A DNA stretch of 7,209 bases from Chitinophaga pinensis (GTDB taxonomy: Bacteria > Bacteroidota > Bacteroidia > NS11-12g > UBA9320): positions 1-7,209 of the forward strand of contig CAMDCQ010000123.1 in NCBI GenBank assembly GCA_945890595.1, in the 5' to 3' direction. Shown piece after piece: positions 1 through 6,943 of the stretch. A program made the translations under genes and the position numbers. The notes below the pieces were generated by a model, which saw only the letters and a list, made by a program, of their open reading frames with translations, was not told the origin of the DNA and did no database searches. Numbering within the stretch: position 1 is the first letter of the stretch; every line of letters starts with the position of its first letter.

Positions 1-1251
1 GTTAATTTTGAGATTAGAGTTTAAATTTCTAGTTAGAGTTATGTTTTTAGAAATAAGTGAATTATTATTTCCATATATATCGGTAATACCGTCTTGTAAC
101 ACTTCAACCTGGTTAGGTAAATCGATAGAATTGAACTTAATAAAAATAAGATGATCTTCATTAGTAATGTTCTGAATATCAATTATGGAGTTAGTATTTC
201 TTAGCTTAAATGCATTATGGTTAAGGTTAGATATTCGGGTTGTGCTTTTTAATACTAAGGTATTGCTATTGTTTGAGTAGTAATCTATATCCGGTGCCTT
301 TAGTAGATTATTAGCTGAAAAGATATTGGTAAAGTAAAATTTAGTGGTATCGATTTGTAAGGAGATAAGGGTGGTGTCACGGTAAGGAAGCAAATCGCAA
401 ATAATAGTATCTTTCAGAGGTGTTAGTTTATAGCTAGTTGAGGTATCGTTGAGTGATAAAAGAGCGGGATAAATTAGGGGTTTGTTTAATGCTATTTTGA
501 TGATGCCTGGTTCTTGAGTTTTTACTAATGATGCTTGGTAGTTTATGTGTTGAAAAAATGGAAACACAACAATGGTATCGGGATTAGTATGAGTTGTGTT
601 TACAAGTAAGGGTAAGGAGATAAATTCTTTATTATCAAGTAGTAAATTTTTATTTTCATCGAGAAGTGCAACTGCTTTAAATATTTTATTAGGGAGATTG
701 GTTAAGGTATAAAATCCCTGTGCGTTGGTTTTGGTAATGTAGTCCGGTTTTTGTTTTAATACTACGCTGTCACTTTGTTCGGTGTATAGTTGAATATTAC
801 AATTGATGCATGGCTGATTGGTTGTTATATTTCGAACATAGCCTTGAACGGACGTTGAATCAAGGTACGCTCCGGTTGAAAATAAATATGAGTAGTCGCC
901 CATGGGGTTACTTTCGTTTAAGTCAAGTATACAACCATTAAATTTTATCGTGTACGTAGTGTTGGGAATAAGGGTGTCATTAAGGGTAAGTTTTAGGACT
1001 GAGCCTTTGACTTCTAGGGTAGGATTTTTGACTTGTGTAGGTGAAATTAGTAATAGTTCGTTAACATTAGTAGCGGCTATATTTTCGTCAAAAATGAAAG
1101 TGAATTGATTGGTAGCTACGTGTAGTGTACCACTATCAGTAGTAGTGCTTATAACTTTGGGTGGTGTCGTGTCCCTGTCACCGCCAGTCAAGGTTTGAAC
1201 TGAAGCGCAGGAAAATAGAAGTAAAGAAAAAAATATATGGAGTTGTTTCAT
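1..1251 (-). CDS. Ig-like domain lipoprotein (partial, C-terminus beyond left edge)
   Basis: This is an open frame of 417 codons that I translated by hand without meeting a stop; it runs off the left edge, so the C-terminus is missing. It begins MKQLHIFFSLLLFSC, a short signal peptide ending in a lipobox (LFSC, lipidated Cys15), so a lipid-anchored envelope protein is expected. The mature end continues TGGDRDTTPPKV, an opening typical of Bacteroidota lipoproteins with an SbsA-type/Big_5 Ig-like domain. That domain spans about residues 27-127 and closes with YSYLFSTG. From about 135 to 215 follows a second beta-rich module (VQGYVRN, then NAQGFYTLTNLP and DENKN) resembling carboxypeptidase-regulatory-like folds. 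The remainder, rich in Asn, Thr, Leu and Ile, is unassigned. The ATG overlaps the mnmG stop as ATGA, which fixes the start and implies translational coupling. The molecular function is unknown; family assignment is by recognition of pattern only. Confidence 0.85.
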   Translation of the reverse strand, partial: MKQLHIFFSLLLFSCASVQTLTGGDRDTTPPKVISTTTDSGTLHVATNQFTFIFDENIAATNVNELLLISPTQVKNPTLEVKGSVLKLTLNDTLIPNTTYTIKFNGCILDLNESNPMGDYSYLFSTGAYLDSTSVQGYVRNITTNQPCINCNIQLYTEQSDSVVLKQKPDYITKTNAQGFYTLTNLPNKIFKAVALLDENKNLLLDNKEFISLPLLVNTTHTNPDTIVVFPFFQHINYQASLVKTQEPGIIKIALNKPLIYPALLSLNDTSTSYKLTPLKDTIICDLLPYRDTTLISLQIDTTKFYFTNIFSANNLLKAPDIDYYSNNSNTLVLKSTTRISNLNHNAFKLRNTNSIIDIQNITNEDHLIFIKFNSIDLPNQVEVLQDGITDIYGNNNSLISKNITLTRNLNSNLKIN

Positions 1252-3110
1252 CTTCCGAAATGGACAAGTAAGACTGAAATATCGGCAGGACTTACGCCGC
1301 TTATACGTGATGATTGTCCTATACTGGTTGGTTTAATTTTATTGAGTTTATCTCTGGCTTCCAATGACAGAGATTCGATTTGATTATAGTCAAAGTTTGA
1401 CTCAAGTTTGTAGTGTTCTAAACGCAGGAGTTTTTCTACGGTTTCTTTTTCACTCTTAATATAGCTGTCGTATTTAAGAAGTATTTCTACTTGTTCAAGT
1501 TCTTCCATACTATATGGTTTTAATAAATCACGCATAGTTTCTACCTCGAGTAGGTGATGATAGTTTATTTGTGGTCGTGATAGTATTTTATCAATTAAAT
1601 AATTTTGCGGAATCTCTGCTGTGTTGTATTTGGTTAGCATCGGATTTGCGTCTGACGGAGTAATTGTTTTCGTTTTGATAAGTTTGGAGAGTTCAGAAAT
1701 ATTGCGTTGTTTTAGACGTAGTTTGCTTATTTCTTCTTCTGTTATGGTACCAAGTTCGAAACCCTTTTCCATTAATCGTAAGTCAGCATTATCTTGTCTG
1801 AGAAGGATTCGATATTCTGCTCTACTGGTAAACATTCGATAAGGTTCGTTGGTACCTTTATTTACAAGATCGTCGATAAGAACTCCTATGTATGCTTCAC
1901 TTCTGCCTAAAATAAATGGATCTTGGTTGCTTATCTTTTGATGTGCGTTAATGCCTGCCATTAGCCCTTGGCAAGCAGCTTCTTCATAACCTGTGGTACC
2001 GTTAATTTGGCCGGCAAAGAACAGATTCTGCACAAATTTTGTTTCTAAGCTTAGTCGTAATTGTGTTGGGTAGAAGAAATCATATTCAATGGCGTACCCA
2101 GGTCTAAAAATTTTGGCGTGTTCAAACCCTTTTATCGCTTTAAGAGCCTCATACTGAATATGTTGAGGAAGAGATGTGCTAAAACCATTTATATAAGTTT
2201 CACACGTATTCCATCCTTCAGGTTCGACAAATATTTGATGTCTGGTGCGTTCAGCAAATCGGTTTACTTTGTCCTCTACTGAGGGACAGTACCTGGGTCC
2301 AATCCCTTTAATGGAGCCATTGAACAAGGGTGACTCGTCGAAACCAGATCTTAGAATGTCGTGTACTTTTTCGTTCGTATAGGTAATGTGACAACTATGC
2401 TGTTTGTTAATTTTAATGGGTTTTCTAAATGAAAAACATTTTGGGTCGAGGTCGCCGGGCTGCTCCTCCATTAAGGCATAATTTATACTTCTACCATCTA
2501 CCCTTGGAGGAGTGCCGGTTTTCATCCGTCCGCTTTCTAAGCCTAGCGCTGTTAATTGCTCTGTTATGCCATAGGAAGCCCTGTCCCCCATTCTCCCACC
2601 GGTGGTCTGCTGATTGCCTACGTGGATAATGCCGTTCATAAAAGTACCGCTGGTTAGGACAATTGATTTTGCGTAAATCTTTGTTCCAGAACTTGTCTCT
2701 ACTCCAATTGCGATATCGTGTTCTATAAGAATCCTGTTAACGGCATCCTGAACAAAATCTACGTTTTGATTGGTTTCTAAAATCTCACGCCACTTAAGAG
2801 AAAACATTGTTCGATCGTTTTGTGTTCTCGGGCTCCACATAGCAGGACCTTTTGAGGTGTTGAGCATTCGAAACTGCATCATACTATAGTCAGAAACAAT
2901 TGCTGACATGCCGCCAAGAGCGTCAATTTCTCTTATGATTTGTCCTTTAGCGACGCCACCCATCGCTGGGTTACACGACATCTTAGCGATGGTTTCCATG
3001 TTCATAGTGATCATTAAAACTTTGGATCCTAGCTTTCCTGCAACATGCGCAGCCTCACAGCCAGCATGTCCAGCACCAACAACAATTACATCATACATAT
3101 TAAGTTTCAC
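1248..3110 (-). CDS. mnmG: tRNA uridine-5-carboxymethylaminomethyl(34) synthesis enzyme MnmG (GidA)
   Basis: MnmG is the FAD-dependent partner of the GTPase MnmE. Together they build the cmnm5 group on wobble uridine 34 of certain tRNAs in the cytoplasm. The 620-residue product is the usual full length. Visible hallmarks are the FAD-binding GAGHAG (12-17), SCNPAMGG with conserved Cys46, the GidA signature around GPRYCPSVEDK (271-281, Cys275), the second signature AGQINGTTGYEEAACQG (366-382) and the C-terminal tail with SRISGVSPAD (601-610). The start is GTG at 3110, overlapping the ybeY stop as GTGA; an ATG four codons later (3098) is a plausible alternative that gives MYDVIVVGAG. The upstream GTG lies inside a parS-like sequence, so it could be read as a start by accident of that site. 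Its stop overlaps the downstream lipoprotein ATG. No frameshift or missing key residue is seen. Confidence 0.98.
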   Translation of the reverse strand: MKLNMYDVIVVGAGHAGCEAAHVAGKLGSKVLMITMNMETIAKMSCNPAMGGVAKGQIIREIDALGGMSAIVSDYSMMQFRMLNTSKGPAMWSPRTQNDRTMFSLKWREILETNQNVDFVQDAVNRILIEHDIAIGVETSSGTKIYAKSIVLTSGTFMNGIIHVGNQQTTGGRMGDRASYGITEQLTALGLESGRMKTGTPPRVDGRSINYALMEEQPGDLDPKCFSFRKPIKINKQHSCHITYTNEKVHDILRSGFDESPLFNGSIKGIGPRYCPSVEDKVNRFAERTRHQIFVEPEGWNTCETYINGFSTSLPQHIQYEALKAIKGFEHAKIFRPGYAIEYDFFYPTQLRLSLETKFVQNLFFAGQINGTTGYEEAACQGLMAGINAHQKISNQDPFILGRSEAYIGVLIDDLVNKGTNEPYRMFTSRAEYRILLRQDNADLRLMEKGFELGTITEEEISKLRLKQRNISELSKLIKTKTITPSDANPMLTKYNTAEIPQNYLIDKILSRPQINYHHLLEVETMRDLLKPYSMEELEQVEILLKYDSYIKSEKETVEKLLRLEHYKLESNFDYNQIESLSLEARDKLNKIKPTSIGQSSRISGVSPADISVLLVHFGR

Positions 3111-3118
3111 GTGGAACA
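3103..3118. promoter_or_regulatory. parS: parS-like ParB-binding site 1 (ybeY/mnmG junction)
   Basis: On the minus strand the sequence is TGTTCCACGTGAAACT, matching 15 of 16 positions of the widely conserved chromosomal parS consensus TGTTNCACGTGNAACA (the N positions are free); only the final base differs. ParB binds such sites, loads as a CTP-dependent clamp and spreads, forming the partition complex for origin segregation. The site overlaps the last codons and TGA of ybeY, and its CACGTG core contains the GTG used as the first possible mnmG start. Binding itself is not shown. Confidence 0.8.
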
Positions 3119-3529
3119 GTGCAAATTTAAAAATTGGGTTTCGAGGGATCTCATTTTTTGCTTTTCTTCAGTAGATTCATCATTATAACCGGCTAAATGA
3201 AGCAGCCCGTGAATACATACGCGATGTAGCTCCTGAAAGCTAGTTTGATTGTGAGTCTCTGCGTTTTCTTTCACTCGATCCCAGCTGACAAGGATTTCAT
3301 GTTGTTCGATGTCGTCGTCGTCGCCATAGTCAAAGGTTATTATGTCTGTGTAGTAGTCATGGTTAAGTGAGCTTATGTTCACTTCCAAAAGTTCCTCGTC
3401 CGAAATAATGTAGTACAAGACTGGTTTAGTAAGTTGAAGTTCTTCGAAAACGGAAGACAATCCCGATACATTAATTAAGTCGAGGACCTCGGGAAATTCT
3501 GACTCTATTTCTATTTTATCTAATAACAT
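3107..3529 (-). CDS. ybeY: Endoribonuclease YbeY, 16S rRNA maturation factor
   Basis: YbeY is a small metal-dependent endoribonuclease involved in maturing the 3' end of 16S rRNA and in ribosome quality control. The 140-residue protein shows the family core: LNHDYYTDIITFDY (55-68), EILVSW (78-83) and the metal site HGLLHLAGYND (107-117). His107 and His111 are the first two zinc ligands. The third position, His in the E. coli-type HGxLHLxGYDH motif, is Asp117 here, which I recall as usual for Bacteroidota members. An acidic run of four Asp (70-73), coded by a tandem GAC repeat, is a small local feature. The ATG lies 14 nt inside the upstream secreted-protein gene, and the last residues CST plus the stop are encoded by a parS-like element. 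The overlap with mnmG is GTGA, so the two are probably co-translated. Confidence 0.95.
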   Translation of the reverse strand: MLLDKIEIESEFPEVLDLINVSGLSSVFEELQLTKPVLYYIISDEELLEVNISSLNHDYYTDIITFDYGDDDDIEQHEILVSWDRVKENAETHNQTSFQELHRVCIHGLLHLAGYNDESTEEKQKMRSLETQFLNLHCST

Positions 3530-5210
3530 TAAGTGTGCCTTTTACTATTTGCTTTTCCCCAAGAATGCCGTACAAATGAACAACATATATGTATCGTCCT
3601 AATGGTATGATCTGTTCGTTATAAACTAAATCCCAAGACTCATTTGTGTGGTGTTGAACAAGAAGTTGACCCCACCTGTTGTATATCTGGTAAAACGAGG
3701 TGCTATGGTTTATTCCGCGTCCTGAAATGGTGAATCTATTGTTAGTGCTCGTTGGATTTACCGCAGTTACTATGAAGGATGTCATTTCTTCAACTACGCA
3801 AACTGTGTTTGATCGACTAATTGATGTTGTATTAAAAGTGGTGTTTGGTGTTTCTAAGGCTTGAACGACAAAGCACCCTGCATCATCTGGAAGCAAGGTT
3901 GTGGATAGTATGTCTTCAGAAATCCGAACAGTGTTCCACGTGGAACCGTTATCTAAACTTTGTATGAGCTCGTAATCTTTAGCCCCATTAATCCAACCTT
4001 CATATTCGTTATGCCTTAATTTATCGCCAATTTGAAGTACGATGTTAGACGAAATGTTCGATACGGAAAGCAGGGTGTTGCATTTGTCTAAGCTCTCAAT
4101 TTGATAAAAGTATTGTGTCTCAGCAACGTTAACATTTTCATCAATGTACAGATTATCAACAATAATGTTCTCTTTGTTGATGGTGAACAGACCAGTCAGA
4201 TCCTTACGATTTGTTCCTTTAAGAATACGCATCTGCCACGTGTCGTTAATTTTTGTGACTTTAAAGTAAACCTCCAATTTTTGGTCGTTGACAGTAATGT
4301 TTGATAAGTAAAGATTCAGTGGAGCGATTGGTCTCCGTGTTACGAAGGTCAACAGATTTGAGCTGGAACTAATTGTACCAGATTTGGTGTAGGAACGAAT
4401 TATAAACGAAAGTCGGTCTCCTAGATCTATGTCGTTGTATGTCAAACTGGTAGTGCTGCCAGACATCGTTGACGATCGGGTAAAGGTGGAATTATTAATG
4501 GACACGAACAGTGTCTGGCTATCAATCGTGCTCCAGCCTTGATAAGGAGTCCAATTGAATGTTATTTGTCTTTTACACGTATCTATAAATCCTGTGAGTT
4601 CGATGGGCTTATGAGGAGATGACAAAACAGATGATAGATTGCAGCTATCCAATGTAGCTATAACCACAGGAAACTGAATTGCAGGCTGGTAAGAAACCGT
4701 ATAGGAAGTGCTAGTAGTAACTCCGATTGAGTCGCCATTTCCTGATGAGAAATTGTATATTTTGTAAATTTTGGTGTCTGCTGAAGGATTAGTTGACCAT
4801 CCAGCAATTATGTTTTGAGTTGTGAGGTCATAGCTTAAAGAGTCTATCTGAATTTCTTTAGGTCGTTCTATATCAATAGACAACGTCTCAGATTGTGAAC
4901 TGTCGGTTCCGTCACACAAGGAATAGATTCTAAGGAAATACTGCCATTTGGTGCTGCTGTTATTAATTTTGTGTGGGTACTCTGATATAAACAAATAGGG
5001 AATAGAAGCAATATTGACAAAAACGCCTCCGTTATAACTAGCGAAAAGAGTGTAATGTGTAAATGAGGCACAAGCATCAGCAGGTGGTCTCCAAGAAATG
5101 GTGACTATGGAATCTTTAGAGTTAATACAAGCGCGTAAAATCTGAGGTGGACCTTTAATACCAAACGATTGTATCGTTAGAAAAAGCAATATGATAGATA
5201 ATAATTTCAA
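3516..5210 (-). CDS. Secreted multi-domain protein with gliding-motility-associated/type IX (type B) C-terminal domain
   Basis: The 564-residue product starts with a signal peptide (MKLLSIILLFLTIQSFG), followed by about five beta-sandwich segments resembling fibronectin III repeats, roughly at 20-117, 117-204, 204-296, 296-394 and 400-475. Repeated cues are short Trp-containing strands (VTISWRPP, IIAGWSTN, ITFNWTPY) and paired Cys residues. The last ~85 residues match the CHU_C type: QIYNRWGQLLVQ (508-519), ESWDLVYNEQIIPLGRYIYVV (in 524-544) and the end KGTLNVIR. In this family the domain directs export by the type IX secretion system and surface attachment. The usual entry motif near NAFTPNGDGxND is replaced by TAVNPTSTNNRF, so the domain is divergent. 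The start is TTG at 5210: an in-frame TAA lies two codons upstream and no ATG precedes the signal peptide. It is first in the leftward gene run. The ligand or substrate is unknown. Confidence 0.85.
   Translation of the reverse strand: MKLLSIILLFLTIQSFGIKGPPQILRACINSKDSIVTISWRPPADACASFTHYTLFASYNGGVFVNIASIPYLFISEYPHKINNSSTKWQYFLRIYSLCDGTDSSQSETLSIDIERPKEIQIDSLSYDLTTQNIIAGWSTNPSADTKIYKIYNFSSGNGDSIGVTTSTSYTVSYQPAIQFPVVIATLDSCNLSSVLSSPHKPIELTGFIDTCKRQITFNWTPYQGWSTIDSQTLFVSINNSTFTRSSTMSGSTTSLTYNDIDLGDRLSFIIRSYTKSGTISSSSNLLTFVTRRPIAPLNLYLSNITVNDQKLEVYFKVTKINDTWQMRILKGTNRKDLTGLFTINKENIIVDNLYIDENVNVAETQYFYQIESLDKCNTLLSVSNISSNIVLQIGDKLRHNEYEGWINGAKDYELIQSLDNGSTWNTVRISEDILSTTLLPDDAGCFVVQALETPNTTFNTTSISRSNTVCVVEEMTSFIVTAVNPTSTNNRFTISGRGINHSTSFYQIYNRWGQLLVQHHTNESWDLVYNEQIIPLGRYIYVVHLYGILGEKQIVKGTLNVIR
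3932..3947. promoter_or_regulatory. parS: parS-like ParB-binding site 2 (inside secreted-protein gene)
   Basis: The plus strand reads TGTTCCACGTGGAACC, 15 of 16 positions of consensus TGTTNCACGTGNAACA, with a perfect 14-nt palindrome at 3933-3946. It is fully inside the secreted-protein gene, where it encodes GSTWN (residues 422-426). Its centre lies 829 bp from that of site 1. Coding constraint alone would not require this exact palindrome, because Gly, Ser and Thr codons have free third bases. ParB binding is inferred from sequence only. Confidence 0.8.
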
Positions 5211-5271
5211 TTGTTAGCTTTTGTAAGGGATAACGCTATTATTTTGCAAAAATTACGATAAAGAATCACGT
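5211..5271. promoter_or_regulatory. Divergent intergenic spacer, probable site of two back-to-back promoters
   Basis: This 61-bp AT-rich gap is the only place where both gene runs begin, so promoters for each are expected here or just inside the flanking genes. Bacteroidota promoters have a -7 box TAnnTTTG and a -33 TTG. Rightward, TTATTTTG at 5239-5246 is one base off the -7 box, with a TTG at 5221-5223. Leftward, the minus strand has TAATTTTTG (5247-5255), the box with one extra T. Neither is an exact match, so the box positions are tentative. No Shine-Dalgarno sequence is evident before either start. Confidence 0.4.
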
Positions 5272-6039
5272 ATGAAAGAAAGAGCGTCAGAAAGAAAAGA
5301 AATAGACGATAATGTGTCAATTGACTTGAGACTTAACAAGTATATTGCCAACACGGGGCTGTGTAGTAGAAGAGCGGCAGATAAGCTAATAGAAGAGGGT
5401 CGTGTAAAGGTAAACGGTAAGATAAACACAGAGATGGGAACTAAGGTCACCCTTAATGATAAGGTAGTGGTGGACGGAAACCTGCTTTCAACGGGGGAAC
5501 GATTTTATGTCTTGATCAACAAACCACGAAATGTAATTTGTACTACTAAAGATGAAAAGGGTAGAAACGCTATAGTTGATTTGTTACCTGCTAAATTTCA
5601 GCATTTATACCCTGTTGGAAGATTAGATAGAAATACTACGGGTGTTATCCTAATGACGAATGACGGCGTATTAACGCAGAACTTATTGCACCCAACCAAG
5701 AAAATCAAGAAAATATATAAAGCAAAAGTTGCTACACGATTGACACAGTTTGAATTAGATAAATTGGTGTCTGGAATAGAACTAGAAGATGGAATGTGTA
5801 GTTTTGATAAGATTGTTGAGCTACACGAGGATAATGAGTTTAGGTATGGCATAGAAATTCACTCTGGAAAGAATAGAGTTATCCGAAGAATGTTTGAAGC
5901 AATTAACAATGAAGTAGTAAAATTAGACCGTGTAATGTTTCATACATTTGATAAAAAAGGGGTTCAAAAGGGAATGTGGAGAGAACTAACGGACAAAGAA
6001 CTGAAGGGGCTAGACGTTTATTTAAGAACAAAAAAGTAA
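5272..6039 (+). CDS. rluB: S4-domain pseudouridine synthase, RsuA/RluB family
   Basis: Enzymes of this family convert a specific uridine in ribosomal RNA to pseudouridine. The 255-residue protein has an N-terminal S4 RNA-binding domain (about 19-70, LRLNKYIANTGLCSRRAADK then GRVKVNGK), followed by the catalytic domain. Motif LINKPRNVICT (81-91) precedes the catalytic loop GRLDRNTTGVILMTNDG (116-132), where Asp119 is the expected nucleophile. The later motif GKNRVIRRMFEA (199-210) with KLDRV (217-221) completes the family pattern. The S4 domain argues against RluE, which lacks it. RluB (23S rRNA) is the best guess, but the target base cannot be read from sequence, so RsuA- or RluF-like specificity remains possible. 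The ATG at 5272 gives a charged 18-residue leader before the S4 domain. It heads the rightward run, with 10 nt to the next gene. Confidence 0.93.
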   Translation: MKERASERKEIDDNVSIDLRLNKYIANTGLCSRRAADKLIEEGRVKVNGKINTEMGTKVTLNDKVVVDGNLLSTGERFYVLINKPRNVICTTKDEKGRNAIVDLLPAKFQHLYPVGRLDRNTTGVILMTNDGVLTQNLLHPTKKIKKIYKAKVATRLTQFELDKLVSGIELEDGMCSFDKIVELHEDNEFRYGIEIHSGKNRVIRRMFEAINNEVVKLDRVMFHTFDKKGVQKGMWRELTDKELKGLDVYLRTKK

Positions 6040-6049
6040 TTTTGAAGTA

Positions 6050-6943
6050 ATGAAGAAGTATTTTCTGTTTGTAGTTTTGACGTATGTTGTGGCGGGTTGT
6101 CAAGAAAGCCTTCCTCCGGTAAATATGGAACTGGTTATAGGATTGGTGAACGACACGACAATAAGAGTTCCACTTAGCCAACTTCCACCTGCAGATAATA
6201 GGGTACTATTAATTGAAGATGTTACAGGAGTAAGATGTACAGGATGCCCGAATGCTGCCCAAATAGCTGCAGATATTAAAGATAATTCTACGGCTGGATC
6301 GGTTGTAATTGTTGGAGTATATCCCACAACACCCAAAAGCTTAACTACGTATATTTCTCCGTATGAAGATTTATTTTATAAAACACGGTTAACCTCAGAA
6401 CTGAGCCAATTAATAGCTCAAAATATTTATATGGTAGGCGGAACGCTTCCAGGAGGAGGGTTAAACAGAAAGATTTTGGACGGCAAAATAAACGTTGATT
6501 ATAATACATGGGTGAATTATGCAAACACGCTAAAAAACGTAAAATCAATTGTTAATCTGGAAACAAATCTAAAATTTATAAACGATAGTACCGCTGAGCT
6601 TAAGAGTAGAGCATTATTTGTAGCAGATGCAGAATCTGTTCCCTACGTCACTATTTTTTTAATAGAGGATAATATTAAGTATCCTCAGTATTTTGTGGAT
6701 AGCACATCTTACAATTACAAGCACAAACATGTGCTAAGAGAGGCTTATACGCCATACAACGGTTTGCCTCTTCTAACCAGTGGTTTTACTGCTGCAGAAA
6801 GAGGAATTGCTGTTGACCAGGAGTGGAACTTAGTTATCCCAAAGTACGTAGTACAAGAAAACGCGAGTATAGTTATAATGATTAACTATAACGACGGGGC
6901 TAATCAGGAAGTAATACAGTGTCGGGAAATCAAGTTGAAATAG
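6050..6943 (+). CDS. Omp28-like lipoprotein with thioredoxin-like CxxC motif
   Basis: The 297-residue product begins MKKYFLFVVLTYVVAGC, a lipoprotein signal with lipobox VAGC and lipidated Cys17, so it should be anchored in the outer membrane or periplasmic leaflet. After a short linker comes VLLIEDVTGVRCTGCPNAA (52-70), a thioredoxin-fold opening with Cys63 and Cys66 as a CxxC pair, then a beta strand VVIVGVYP. The second half contains a YKHKHVLR stretch (about 223-230), resembling the conserved HNHVLR region of Omp28-related proteins of Porphyromonas and relatives. Omp28 proteins are envelope proteins of poorly known function; a redox role from the CxxC is inference. There is no Shine-Dalgarno sequence. 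The gene follows the pseudouridine synthase after 10 nt and its end overlaps the recombinase start by 25 nt, so all three probably share a transcript. Confidence 0.85.
   Translation: MKKYFLFVVLTYVVAGCQESLPPVNMELVIGLVNDTTIRVPLSQLPPADNRVLLIEDVTGVRCTGCPNAAQIAADIKDNSTAGSVVIVGVYPTTPKSLTTYISPYEDLFYKTRLTSELSQLIAQNIYMVGGTLPGGGLNRKILDGKINVDYNTWVNYANTLKNVKSIVNLETNLKFINDSTAELKSRALFVADAESVPYVTIFLIEDNIKYPQYFVDSTSYNYKHKHVLREAYTPYNGLPLLTSGFTAAERGIAVDQEWNLVIPKYVVQENASIVIMINYNDGANQEVIQCREIKLK

Noticed and set aside
902..1108. Small rightward open frame opposite the lipoprotein gene
   Set aside because: Antisense to a continuous 417-codon frame with lipobox and domain features; no recognisable protein.
2429..3174. 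Rightward open frames opposite mnmG
   Set aside because: They lie antisense to highly conserved MnmG motifs and read as low-complexity shadows.
3307..3326. Short GTC tandem repeat
   Set aside because: Encodes the acidic Asp run of YbeY and is too short to call a functional repeat.
3900..3908. TGTGGATAG, one base from a DnaA box
   Set aside because: Single, inside coding sequence, with no cluster or AT-rich unwinding region; one other copy at 6694-6702 is also isolated. Not evidence of oriC.
4232..4247. A third CACGTG core, possible parS site
   Set aside because: The flanks (TCTG on the left, CGTT on the right) do not match the parS arms; only the central six bases agree.
5598..6548. Leftward open frames opposite the pseudouridine synthase and Omp28-like genes
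   Set aside because: Antisense shadows; the plus-strand frames carry complete family motifs.
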